From positions 1 through 62,760 of the forward strand of contig CAKVJE010000001.1 of the NCBI GenBank assembly GCA_934754735.1: a stretch of DNA of 62,760 nt. Reading direction: 5' to 3'. Below are positions 1-8,572 of this stretch, in pieces. The position numbers and the translations under genes were made by a program. The stretch's first letter is position 1. Every line of letters begins with the position of its first letter. The stretch is from an uncultured Candidatus Melainabacteria bacterium (GTDB taxonomy: Bacteria > Cyanobacteriota > Vampirovibrionia > Gastranaerophilales > Gastranaerophilaceae). The notes below the pieces were generated by a model. It ran no database searches, was not told the DNA's origin, and was given only the letters and a program-made list of their open reading frames with translations.

Positions 1-2386
1 TTACTGTAACGTAATTTCCCTTGACGTCAACAGTATTGTTTCCGTTTCCAGTTGTTATAGTAGATGAAGAACCGGAAACTGTGATTGAATTGTTACCATT
101 TCCGATTGTAACATTAGTAGATGAGCCGGATGTTGTGATTAAGTTGTCGCCATCTCCAGTTGTTATGGTAGATGAAGAACCGGAAGCTGTGATTGTATTA
201 TTACCACCACCTGTTACAAGAGTGGATTCTGTACCACCTAGAAGAATACTGTTTGCGCCTTCACCAACTGTAATTGTAGAATTTTCGGAAGTTGAATTAA
301 TCTTGTTATCGCCATTGTTAGCCTTAATTGTAGCGTTAGCTCCGCTCGCTGTAATGTTGTCGTTTCCCGCGCCGGAATCAATGTTTGCATTTGTACCTGT
401 AACTTTTATTGTATCAGTTCCGCTTCCGGTTTTTACGGTCACATAATTACCGCTGACGCTTACTGTATTATTACCGTTTCCTGTTGTTATAGTAGAAGAT
501 GCGCCGTTAACAGAAATCGTGTTATTACCTTTTCCTGTAACCAAACTTGATAATGCACCATTTAGTATGACGTTGTTATTTCCATTCCCAACAATGATTT
601 TTGCTTTGTCTAAGTCTGAAATAACAGTATTGTTGCCGGCTTTTGAAGTAATCGAAGATGATGTTGCGCCAGAGGCTATTGATACATAGTCATTTCCATC
701 TCCGGAATCAATATCTGCGTTTGTACCTGTAACTTTTATTGTGTCAGTTCCATTTCCGGCTCTAACTGTTACATAATTTCCTGTTACATTAATTGTATTT
801 GCATTATTGCCGGTTGTAATACTGGAAGAATTTCCGCCTGCATTAATTATATTATTACCTGCACCGGAATTAATTGTTGCGTTAGAACCTGAAATTGTTA
901 TTGTATCATCTCCGCTGCCGGAATTTACATTAACTCCTTTTGCAGAAACTGTAATGTTATCTTTTCCGCTTCCGGTTGTGATTGTAGAATTATCGCCTTT
1001 TACCGTAACTGTGTTATTACCGTTGCCTGTGTTTAAGGTTGAATTTTTCCCGTTAAGAAAAATCGTATTGTTACTGTTGTTATTCAAAGTGATATTTGTA
1101 TTAGCTCCATTGGATTCAACTGCAGAAATACCAATATTATCAGTATAAGAAATAGAATCACCATTAAGAATAACAGAGTTAACTTGTGCATATAAAGACG
1201 TTATGTTTAAATTATTGCCATCAAAGCATGTTTTATTATTCAGCGTAGAAACATTAAAATTGGTTGCATTTTCTATAAAATATTCAAAATTATTAACACT
1301 CAAATTCACAGAAAATTTATTTGAGATGTTGAATGTATTATTAGAGCCGGATTTTTGGTTAATACTAATTCCTTGAGCGTTAATGTTAATAATATTTGTT
1401 CCATTATTGGTATTTATTAAAGAATTATCACCATTGACTGTAATATTATTATTACCATTTCCAACATTTATTGTAGCTGATACATTTGATGTGATGATAT
1501 TTTCGCCCAGAGATGAATTTACTTCTACATTATCACCAGAATTTATTATAATGTTATCATTGCCATTTCCGGTGTTTATTTTTATGGTTCCATTTCCATT
1601 AATGATTAAATTGTCATTTTGGTTGTTTATTGCATCTAATGTGAAATTTCCGCCATCAATGGTTAAAGTATTATTTGTTGTGTCGTACGTATAACTAATT
1701 GTATTTGTTTCATTTGTAAGATTTGTTATTGTATACGTTTTACCTGCAACTGTAAAACTTTCGTTATCAAATCTTTCTATTTCAATAACCTGGGATGTAT
1801 TTGAGGCATTGTTGATACTTATAGGACTTATATCATCATCAAGTGAAAATGCACACATTGTAATATCTTCATCCAATGCATTCGGAGAAATTGTTCTTGA
1901 TGTTGCTGTTGTAGAAGGTATTATACTACCATCTTTTAATACATAGGAGAGGTTTTTGTCTAAATTATATGTTGTTTGAAACAAATCAATGCCATTATAT
2001 TGAGCAGTCGTTTGTATTTGGTAAATTGTATCAACACAATTATCGATTTCTTTTTGAATGGCATTTAATGAGCTTTCATCATAAATAGAATTACTTGCAG
2101 CAAGTGATAGTTGTTTAATACGTTCTAGACGATCTAATATATTATTTATTAAATCTTCTGATAAAGCCAGAACATCCATGCCTTGTTCAATGTTTTCTCT
2201 TGCAACATCTAAAGAGCTTAACTCTGTTTGCATTTCAGTAATTATAGCAAAATTGGCCGGACTATCCTTGGCGGAATTTACTTTAAATCCTGATGATAGT
2301 CGGTTTAAACATTCTGCGATATTATTAGTAGTTCCTGCTAGAGTTTTATTCAACCCAAACAGAAGTTTGTCATTACTGACGTGCAT
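1..2386 (-). CDS. Flagellin N-terminal domain fused to RTX-like beta-roll repeats (3' end outside window)
   Basis: I translated this frame by eye from the ATG at 2386; it stays open to the window edge (795 codons). Residues ~1-115 read as the flagellin D0/D1 helical region, including LNRLSSGFKVNSAKDSPANF and a later QYNGIDLF, which resembles the end of the flagellin N-terminal domain. After a linker (~115-245) come two blocks of Asn/Gly-rich repeats with an 18-residue period (two 9-residue halves), such as TGNGNNTVSVSG, more than 20 units in all. They resemble RTX/haemolysin beta-roll repeats with Asn often replacing the Ca-binding Asp. An SD (AAGGA) lies 8 nt before the ATG. Family knowledge: flagellins leave through the flagellar type III apparatus and normally end in a C-terminal D0/D1 half, which would lie beyond position 1 and cannot be checked. 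It could be a giant flagellin with a beta-roll insert, or an exported adhesin that borrowed a flagellin head. Confidence 0.8.
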   Translation of the reverse strand, partial: MHVSNDKLLFGLNKTLAGTTNNIAECLNRLSSGFKVNSAKDSPANFAIITEMQTELSSLDVARENIEQGMDVLALSEDLINNILDRLERIKQLSLAASNSIYDESSLNAIQKEIDNCVDTIYQIQTTAQYNGIDLFQTTYNLDKNLSYVLKDGSIIPSTTATSRTISPNALDEDITMCAFSLDDDISPISINNASNTSQVIEIERFDNESFTVAGKTYTITNLTNETNTISYTYDTTNNTLTIDGGNFTLDAINNQNDNLIINGNGTIKINTGNGNDNIIINSGDNVEVNSSLGENIITSNVSATINVGNGNNNITVNGDNSLINTNNGTNIININAQGISINQKSGSNNTFNISNKFSVNLSVNNFEYFIENATNFNVSTLNNKTCFDGNNLNITSLYAQVNSVILNGDSISYTDNIGISAVESNGANTNITLNNNSNNTIFLNGKNSTLNTGNGNNTVTVKGDNSTITTGSGKDNITVSAKGVNVNSGSGDDTITISGSNATINSGAGNNIINAGGNSSSITTGNNANTINVTGNYVTVRAGNGTDTIKVTGTNADIDSGDGNDYVSIASGATSSSITSKAGNNTVISDLDKAKIIVGNGNNNVILNGALSSLVTGKGNNTISVNGASSTITTGNGNNTVSVSGNYVTVKTGSGTDTIKVTGTNANIDSGAGNDNITASGANATIKANNGDNKINSTSENSTITVGEGANSILLGGTESTLVTGGGNNTITASGSSSTITTGDGDNLITTSGSSTNVTIGNGNNSITVSGSSSTITTGNGNNTVDVKGNYVTV

Positions 2387-2407
2387 TTCACATATCCTTA
2401 TATATCT

Positions 2408-2436
2408 ATTATATAATATATAAGCAACTTTGTCAT
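2408..2436 (-). promoter_or_regulatory. Sigma-70-type promoter of the flagellin-like gene
   Basis: On the minus strand ATGACA (2436-2431) is followed after exactly 17 nt by TATAAT (2413-2408). This is a near-consensus housekeeping promoter, not the sigma-28 type (TAAA-N15-GCCGATAA) usual for flagellins. The ATG is about 22 nt downstream of the -10. Confidence 0.65.
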
Positions 2437-2439
2437 ATT

Positions 2440-2457
2440 TTTACAAAAAATGTTACA
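2440..2457 (-). promoter_or_regulatory. TGTAAM direct repeats (candidate WalR/RpaB-type site)
   Basis: On the minus strand TGTAAC (2457-2452) and TGTAAA (2445-2440) are direct repeats 12 bp apart, just upstream of the -35 box. Similar pairs lie upstream of the genes at 20174, 27433, 40235 and 49881. Confidence 0.4.
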
Positions 2458-2550
2458 AAAAGTTATGATGTGCTGATTTAAATAGGTTGATAGAAAAAAC
2501 AAAACCTAGTACACAGATGCAGTAGAGATTAAGTCTAATAAAATGATTCA

Positions 2551-2559
2551 TGCTATAAT
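2551..2559 (+). promoter_or_regulatory. Extended -10 promoter of rsmH
   Basis: TGCTATAAT is an extended -10 element. Transcription would begin near 2566, with the SD (AGGGAG) and the ATG at 2577 just downstream. No good -35 is visible, as is common for extended -10 promoters. Confidence 0.5.
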
Positions 2560-2576
2560 CGTCTAGGGAGATTACA

Positions 2577-3503
2577 ATGGACGATTTTAAACACTATACT
2601 GTTATGTTAAATGAAGCGGTTGACGCATTAGAGTGTCAAGACGGTAAAATATATGTAGATTGTACGTTAGGTGGTGGCGGTCACAGTGAATTGATTTTAA
2701 AAAGAATTTCACCAAGCGGCAAATTGGTATCTTTTGACATCGATGACGAAGCAATTCATCACGCTTCGGAGCGTTTAAAAGATTATAAAAACCTCACAAT
2801 TGTAAAATCTTCTTATACTAATATTAAACAAGAATTAAAAAAACTTGGTATCGAAAAAATTACCGGTGGGGTAATTCTGGATTTGGGCGCATCTTATCAC
2901 CAATTAACCAAAAGAGAACGTGGTTTTTCATTTTCAAAAGACGCTCCGCTTGATATGAGATTTAATATGGATGCAGATTTTAGTGCTTATGATGTTGTTA
3001 ATAAGTATTCAGAAAATGATTTAGTAAAAATTTTTAGTGAGTATGGAGAAGAAAGATTTTCCAAAAGAATTGCTAAAGCAATTGTTGAAAAACGACGTGT
3101 TGAGCCGATTAAAACAACAAAAGAACTCGCTGATTTAATAGTCAACTCTACTCCGCACATCAATTCTCGTATACATCCCGCAACTAGAGTGTTTCAGGCG
3201 ATAAGAATTGAAGTAAATAATGAGTTAAAAAATGTTAACATAGTATTGCATGATATTCTAGATTTGTTAGATAATGGAGCTATAGTTTCGGTAATAAGTT
3301 TTCATTCTTTAGAAGATAGAATTGTAAAACAAATCTTTAAGTTTGAAAGCCAAAAATGCAGATGTAATGAAATGATTTGCAAATGCGAGCCGCCAAAAAT
3401 TGAACTTGTAAACAAAAAACCAATTATGGCGAGCGAAAAGGAGATTTTGGAAAATCCACCATCACGAAGTGCTAAATTAAGAGTTGTGCGCGCTATTCGT
3501 TGA
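2577..3503 (+). CDS. rsmH: 16S rRNA (cytosine-1402-N4)-methyltransferase RsmH
   Basis: This is the MraW/RsmH enzyme, which uses SAM to N4-methylate C1402 of 16S rRNA at the ribosomal P site. The 308-residue length is normal for the family. The N-terminal HYTVMLNEAVDAL, the SAM-binding DCTLGGGGHS (residues ~28-37), the DLGASYHQL segment and the C-terminal SFHSLEDRIVKQIF and PPSRSAKLRVVRAI are all diagnostic. An SD (AGGGAG) precedes the ATG. As in many bacteria it heads a small division-gene group, here followed by an FtsL-like protein and the LdpA-like protein. The rest of the mra/dcw cluster (mraY, murE, ftsI) is not in the window. Confidence 0.95.
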   Translation: MDDFKHYTVMLNEAVDALECQDGKIYVDCTLGGGGHSELILKRISPSGKLVSFDIDDEAIHHASERLKDYKNLTIVKSSYTNIKQELKKLGIEKITGGVILDLGASYHQLTKRERGFSFSKDAPLDMRFNMDADFSAYDVVNKYSENDLVKIFSEYGEERFSKRIAKAIVEKRRVEPIKTTKELADLIVNSTPHINSRIHPATRVFQAIRIEVNNELKNVNIVLHDILDLLDNGAIVSVISFHSLEDRIVKQIFKFESQKCRCNEMICKCEPPKIELVNKKPIMASEKEILENPPSRSAKLRVVRAIR

Positions 3504-3536
3504 GGGTAGTTTTGGGAGTAGAGGAGATAAAAGACT

Positions 3537-4067
3537 TTGGTTTCAGCTTTAAAAATCAACAACAAATCAAACAACGGATTAGATAGCTTTATTAAAAAAC
3601 TTTCGGGTGAAACTACAAAAGAATATGAGATTAAAGAACAAGAAAAAAAATCTTTTGTAGATAAATCTATTCAAAATTTAGCTGTTAATAGTATAATAGA
3701 AGGGTACTTTCCAAAGGAGAATTTCGTAAGAGATATGGCAATTAAACGAGTAAATAAAACTTTATGCGTGATTTTGAGCCTTTTAATAGGAGTTGTAATT
3801 GTAAGTTACTACTTTGTAATTTCTTGCGAAATGAAATTAAATGATTTAAGCAGGCAAACTATTGTTTTAAATAACGAAAATGAAGAATTGCAAAACAAAC
3901 TTGATAGCTTAAAATCATTCAACAATGTTGATAAAACATTGCAACAAAATAATATGCTTCAAAGAGCAGGTCAAGTAATTGAAACTCAAGAAGTAACTGT
4001 TGACTCTAATTTAGCTTCAAAACAAACTTCTAATAAAAAGATTTTTAATTACGCAATAGGATTTTAG
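3537..4067 (+). CDS. FtsL/DivIC-like single-pass membrane protein with coiled coil
   Basis: I do not recognise a named family with certainty. The 176-residue protein has a charged cytoplasmic N-terminus (~1-73), one membrane span at ~75-97 and then a coiled coil (~98-150, with LNNENEELQNKLDSL). That topology and the place right after rsmH match FtsL/septum-initiator proteins, which link the FtsQ-FtsB complex to septal wall synthesis. The start is TTG at 3537, supported by GAGGAG at 3521-3526. Its stop codon touches the ATG of the next gene, so the two are translationally coupled. The N-terminal tail is longer than in textbook FtsL. Confidence 0.5.
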   Translation: MVSALKINNKSNNGLDSFIKKLSGETTKEYEIKEQEKKSFVDKSIQNLAVNSIIEGYFPKENFVRDMAIKRVNKTLCVILSLLIGVVIVSYYFVISCEMKLNDLSRQTIVLNNENEELQNKLDSLKSFNNVDKTLQQNNMLQRAGQVIETQEVTVDSNLASKQTSNKKIFNYAIGF

Positions 4068-4979
4068 ATGTTCAAACTTGTTTGCGGAGCCGGTAATGAA
4101 GATTGTGAAAGCGTAAAACGATTAGTTTATATTTACGCAAAAGCCGGTTGTCGTTTTTTTGATTTATCAGCAAGAAAAGAAATTCTAGAGAGCGCAAAAG
4201 AAGCGTTAAAGCTTGCAAATGTTGATGATGCAATGCTTTGCGTAAGCGTTGGAATTAAAGGCGATCCGCATATTACAAAAGCTAAAATCAATGAGTCAAA
4301 GTGTATAAAATGTGGAAATTGTTTTAGAAATTGTCCTAATGATGCGATTTATTCATCAATAATAATTGATGAAAAAAAATGTATTGGTTGCGGCAGTTGC
4401 TTGAAAAAATGCCCGACTGGTGCAATTTCAATGTTCGATAAGGATGTTAATGTCAAAGAAATTTTGCCTTATATGGTAAAAAACGGAGTTGAGGTTCTTG
4501 AGCTACATATAATGGGGCATGATAAAAAAGATTTGGATAATAAATGGAGTGTGATAAATGAGTGTAAACCAAAATTTGCTTCGATTTGCATAGATAGAGA
4601 AAATTTTGGGAATAAAGAAGCACTTGATAGAATCCGTGAGATGATAAATTTTCGTGCGCCTTACACGACAATAATTCAAGCAGACGGCATTCCGATGAGT
4701 GGAGCGGATGATACTTACAAAACGACTTTACAAGCTGTTGCTATGGCAGAAATTATACAAAATGCGAATTTACCTGTACATATAATGATTTCCGGCGGTA
4801 CAAACTCAAAAACTGCAACTCTAGCAAAACTTTGTGACATAAATTATTGGGGAATTGCGGTTGGTTCTTGGGCTAGAAAGATTGTAAAAGAACAAATTAT
4901 TTCAGAAGATTTTTGGATAAATAACGATTTACAAAATAAAGCAATTGATATAGCAAAACAATTAATTTCAAATTGTTAA
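4068..4979 (+). CDS. ldpA: LdpA-like double [4Fe-4S] ferredoxin-domain protein
   Basis: The protein (303 aa) opens with FKLVCGAGNEDCESVKRLV, which resembles the start of cyanobacterial LdpA. A bacterial-type two-cluster ferredoxin domain follows (Cys 79/82/85/89 and 105/108/111/115), then a TIM-barrel-like C-terminal region with conserved glycines (MISGGTNSKT, WGIAVGSWAR), in keeping with the LdpA C-terminal domain. In Synechococcus LdpA senses cellular redox state and modulates the circadian period. Photosynthesis and kai genes are not visible here, so the role is probably redox sensing or an older metabolic function (inference). It starts directly after the upstream stop codon with no independent SD. 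Confidence 0.7.
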   Translation: MFKLVCGAGNEDCESVKRLVYIYAKAGCRFFDLSARKEILESAKEALKLANVDDAMLCVSVGIKGDPHITKAKINESKCIKCGNCFRNCPNDAIYSSIIIDEKKCIGCGSCLKKCPTGAISMFDKDVNVKEILPYMVKNGVEVLELHIMGHDKKDLDNKWSVINECKPKFASICIDRENFGNKEALDRIREMINFRAPYTTIIQADGIPMSGADDTYKTTLQAVAMAEIIQNANLPVHIMISGGTNSKTATLAKLCDINYWGIAVGSWARKIVKEQIISEDFWINNDLQNKAIDIAKQLISNC

Positions 4980-4992
4980 TATAGTCTAATTT

Positions 4993-5991
4993 TTACATAT
5001 CAGTAATAATAATACGCTTATCAGAGGCGATTTTTTCAACATTCAAAATCGTATAAAGCATATCATTATAGATAAATTCATTTGAAAAATATCCGTCATT
5101 TATTTCATTAATATCATCTTGTTGAAATTCAAAAAGTTCATTAATTTTATCTATCAAAAGCGCTAATTTCAGTTCATTACATTTAATAATGATTACAGGT
5201 TTTTTATCTGAAACAACACTAGACTCTAAATCTAAAAAGTTCTTTAAATTAATGACCGTAATATAATCACCGCGGAGATTCATTATCCCTTCAATAAAAT
5301 CAGGCGTTCCCGGGACATTTGTTATTGATGTATCTTTCAAAACTTCTTTCACATAATCTAACGCTATACAATAAGTATTAGAATTCAAATTGAAAGAAAT
5401 ATATTTATTTTTAACGTGCAATTCGCTTGATGCAAGCTTCATTGTCGATTTATTTACAACTTCAAGCGTTCTTTTTGCCATAATCGCTTTTGATGTTTCA
5501 TCTTGAGGAAACAATTTTGGTATTTCAACCTTTGCCCACTCTTGATGTTTTTTCAAAAGATTTTCAACCGAATAAATATTAATTATAAAAATGGTTTCAT
5601 TGTTAATTTTATACAAAGAATCAATAACCGTATTGCTGTCAGCGTAAGGAATTGCATCAACAAAAGCGCTATCAAACGGCAAAATTCCGATAACTTTATC
5701 TGTAATAATTCCGTAAATCAATTCATCAGTTTTTACAATTAAAAGTTCGTTATGGACAGTATAAGGTCTTACTTCTATATCAAGATAAAATCTGATATCA
5801 ATTACATTGATAACAAAATTATTGTATTTTAAAAGTCCGACAATATTATTCGGTAATTTTTGCGGATAATCTAGCGCCGGCAGCTTCATAATTTCAAGTA
5901 CATTTTCAGAGTTAACCGCATATTTGTTATCCCCAACTTGAAAATACAAATGAGTATTCTTTTTTTGCTCAATTAAATTACTGCTGTTCAT
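4993..5991 (-). CDS. Tandem CheW-domain coupling protein
   Basis: Two CheW-like SH3-type domains lie in one chain (residues ~12-150 and ~190-325). The second has typical CheW text: VPGTPDFIEGIMNLRGDYI and LALLIDKI. CheW proteins bridge chemoreceptors and the kinase CheA. A longer reading frame starts at 6042, but the ATG at 5991 is preceded by AGGGTGG at a good distance and overlaps the upstream diguanylate cyclase gene by 14 nt, so I choose 5991 (332 aa). It is divergent from the MCP and CheA-REC genes, so receptor, coupling protein and kinase sit together. A double CheW could cross-link two array positions (inference). Confidence 0.85.
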   Translation of the reverse strand: MNSSNLIEQKKNTHLYFQVGDNKYAVNSENVLEIMKLPALDYPQKLPNNIVGLLKYNNFVINVIDIRFYLDIEVRPYTVHNELLIVKTDELIYGIITDKVIGILPFDSAFVDAIPYADSNTVIDSLYKINNETIFIINIYSVENLLKKHQEWAKVEIPKLFPQDETSKAIMAKRTLEVVNKSTMKLASSELHVKNKYISFNLNSNTYCIALDYVKEVLKDTSITNVPGTPDFIEGIMNLRGDYITVINLKNFLDLESSVVSDKKPVIIIKCNELKLALLIDKINELFEFQQDDINEINDGYFSNEFIYNDMLYTILNVEKIASDKRIIITDM

Positions 5992-7435
5992 GCAAAACCA
6001 CCCTGTTTCTTCCGCTTTCTTTTGCTCTATATAAAGCTTCATCGGCAGATTTCAAAATTTCCGCAGGTGAATTAAGGTCTTGATAATTCATAGTTAAACC
6101 AATACTAACAGTAACTTTCGCCTTAACATTATTTAGATTGAAATCGTATTCTTCAACCATGCGTCTAAGTCGTTGAACCGGAATGACTGCGCCTTCAATA
6201 TTTGTTTCCGGCATAATCATAATCAACTCTTCGCCACCGTATCTATACAACAAATCTGTTTTTCTAAACGCTTGTTTCATCAACTCTGCAACCGTCTTTA
6301 GAACGTAATCACCATACTGGTGTCCATAAGTATCGTTAACTTTCTTAAAGAAGTCAATATCAAGAATTGCAAGGCTGAAATCTGACGGATGACGCTTTGT
6401 ACGGTTGAATTCTTGCTCTAAGCCGATTTCAAATTGTCTTCTGTTATAAAGTCCTGTTAGACCATCAAGAACTGACATAAATTCTTTTTCGGTGTACTGA
6501 TATTTCATCTTAAAAATTGCAAGAAGTTCGCTAATCATAATATCAAAATATCTAAATGATGCGTAATCCATATCTTGACGCGTATAAAAACAAATTCCAC
6601 CAATAAGTTTTTTGTCAAAAATCAATGGGATGATGATTTTTGATTTCAAATCTGAGAATTGATAATCAAGTTCTTTTCCCAATAACATTCTTACAACTTC
6701 AAATTTAGTATTTTTCAGATTACGAAATTCTTCCATTTTCTTAAAGAAATCATACTGAACATCAGAAAGTACGCTTTTGCTAAGATTTCTTCCCAATGTA
6801 TCAATATACAACATATTTTCAGCATAATCATCCGGAGAAGCGAAGAATATTCCTGCTAAACTGTACTCTACAAAAGAACTTAGCAAAGAGAATAATTTTT
6901 CAACAAGAATTCTTTCGTAATTCAAAAAGTCACTCAGATTTCTAAATTCATTTGAAAAAACTGATTTCAAAAGCAAATCATTCAAAATCATGTTCAATCT
7001 TGTTTGCGCGGAATTATCAGAATTAGTTTTTAGGGCAATTCCGGCTTTATATTCTTCTGTTACAGGATATCTGCGAAGAGTTGCGTTGATATTTCTAACA
7101 AGTTCGTTCATATCAATTGATTTTGATAAAAATAATTGCGCACCCGCTTTTTTACCCCAGAAGTTATCAATTTTTTTATCCAAAACCGTAAGCAAAATTA
7201 CAGGAATTTTCTTTGTTTCATCAACATTTTTAATCATTCTGCATAACTGATATCCATCAATTACAGGCATCATGATATCCGAAACAACAATATCCGGAAT
7301 GTAATCATACAGTTTTTTATAAGCTTCTGCACCGTTCGTTGCAGTTTCTACTTCAAAACCATTATTAACCAGCCCGTCTCTCAAAAATTTCAATTGGGTA
7401 TTACTATCTTCAACTAACAGAACTTTTGTTGTCAT
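5978..7435 (-). CDS. Response regulator with GAF-like middle and GGDEF diguanylate cyclase output
   Basis: A receiver domain (residues 1-~120; acidic pair E9/D10, phospho-acceptor D53 in VVSDIMMP) is followed by a GAF-like middle region (~140-310) and a GGDEF domain (~320-485). The active site is GGEEL (400-404), an accepted GGDEF variant, and RKTD (391-394) is an inhibitory c-di-GMP site of the RxxD type. It should make c-di-GMP when phosphorylated, as PleD and WspR do. It overlaps the tandem CheW gene and faces the MCP/CheA operon, so CheA is the obvious phosphodonor. TATAAA ends 5 nt before the ATG with no SD, so it may be leaderless. Confidence 0.88.
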   Translation of the reverse strand: MTTKVLLVEDSNTQLKFLRDGLVNNGFEVETATNGAEAYKKLYDYIPDIVVSDIMMPVIDGYQLCRMIKNVDETKKIPVILLTVLDKKIDNFWGKKAGAQLFLSKSIDMNELVRNINATLRRYPVTEEYKAGIALKTNSDNSAQTRLNMILNDLLLKSVFSNEFRNLSDFLNYERILVEKLFSLLSSFVEYSLAGIFFASPDDYAENMLYIDTLGRNLSKSVLSDVQYDFFKKMEEFRNLKNTKFEVVRMLLGKELDYQFSDLKSKIIIPLIFDKKLIGGICFYTRQDMDYASFRYFDIMISELLAIFKMKYQYTEKEFMSVLDGLTGLYNRRQFEIGLEQEFNRTKRHPSDFSLAILDIDFFKKVNDTYGHQYGDYVLKTVAELMKQAFRKTDLLYRYGGEELIMIMPETNIEGAVIPVQRLRRMVEEYDFNLNNVKAKVTVSIGLTMNYQDLNSPAEILKSADEALYRAKESGRNRVVLHEQQ

Positions 7436-7518
7436 AATTTTTTATATTCCAATTTTAACGATTTTAGTATAAAATGATTATATAATAAATACTTAAAAAA
7501 AACTATAGGAGAGAAAAA

Positions 7519-8565
7519 GTGCTTGACGAAAAAATCTTCGGACTTAAACAAAAATTTAATATAAAATGTGTTATTGATATTGTTGCGTTTACGCTTGTTT
7601 GCGTATTGTTTTTAATATTTGCAAAAGTCAACAGAGTAGCGCCTTATGATACAGTCTTATTTTTAGCGATAATTGTCATATTTAGAGTAACGGTGCACAT
7701 TATAACTAAACAATGGATATCAAAAGCAATCAAAACAACACTTACAAGCCAGTCAAATTCATTGTCTGAAACAACAGGCGATATTATGAATACGTTGAAC
7801 GAACAGAAGAAAATTTTTGAAACGTTGACTGTGAACACAAAAAACATCTCTACTCTTGTAGAAAAATTGAAAGCCTTATCTGAAGATTCTGTTCAAACTT
7901 CTAAAAATACAGAAAAACAAGTAACTCAATCTATTAGTTTTTCAGAAAAAGAGCATGACGCAATTTCTTCAAATGCGGATAAAATGCTTGTTTTAAGACA
8001 AAAAATCCAAATGATTGCGGAACTTATTTTAGAGCTTTCTGAACACTCACAACAAATCGGAAGCACAATCAGCGTAGTTGACGATATTGCAGAGCAAACA
8101 AACATGCTTGCTTTGAATGCTGCGGTTGAAGCTGCTAGAGCAGGCGAACATGGTAAAGGCTTTGCGGTTGTTGCCGGTGAAATTCGTAAACTTGCTGATG
8201 AATCAAAACAGGCAATTACAAAGATTACTTCACTTACAAGTAATATTCAATACACAACAAACTCAACTGTTATGGCGACAGAAGAAGGTTCTAAAGAAAT
8301 CGAAGCTGTTGTTAAAGATATTAACAGTGTTTCTTCTAATTCTGAAGTTTTATTAAATCTGATTAAAGAGATTTTGGACTCATTAGAAATCTTGAATCAG
8401 AACGCTAAAAAGCAAAATGATATTATTGAACGCTTGAATATTATTGATGAAGAAAACTCTTCAATTGCTGAAACTCTTATTCAGACAATGACATCAGGTT
8501 CAGAAAAAATTTCAAAATTAAACAATTTATCAGCTGATATTAAAAATTCAGCAATAGAAGGTTAG
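7519..8565 (+). CDS. Methyl-accepting chemotaxis protein without a periplasmic sensor domain
   Basis: Two membrane spans (~18-38 and ~43-63) are joined by only a few residues, leaving no room for a periplasmic ligand-binding domain. The rest is a long helical signalling domain whose tip reads [20 protein letters not shown] (~190-210), then [18 protein letters not shown]. The tip binds CheW and CheA. The start is GTG at 7519 with AGGAGAG just upstream. It runs straight into cheA. With no external sensor it may respond to membrane state or to another protein; no cheR or cheB is visible nearby. Confidence 0.88.
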   Translation: MLDEKIFGLKQKFNIKCVIDIVAFTLVCVLFLIFAKVNRVAPYDTVLFLAIIVIFRVTVHIITKQWISKAIKTTLTSQSNSLSETTGDIMNTLNEQKKIFETLTVNTKNISTLVEKLKALSEDSVQTSKNTEKQVTQSISFSEKEHDAISSNADKMLVLRQKIQMIAELILELSEHSQQIGSTISVVDDIAEQTNMLALNAAVEAARAGEHGKGFAVVAGEIRKLADESKQAITKITSLTSNIQYTTNSTVMATEEGSKEIEAVVKDINSVSSNSEVLLNLIKEILDSLEILNQNAKKQNDIIERLNIIDEENSSIAETLIQTMTSGSEKISKLNNLSADIKNSAIEG

Positions 8566-8572
8566 GATTAAG

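Noticed and set aside
1..1650. Possible CRISPR array or tandem DNA repeat
   Set aside because: The repeat period is 54 nt, diverged and in frame with a long protein; there are no constant repeats with unique spacers.
21..1694. Three hydrophobic plus-strand reading frames (21-446, 807-1148, 1383-1694)
   Set aside because: They are antisense shadows of the 18-residue repeats of the minus-strand flagellin-like gene and have no SD.
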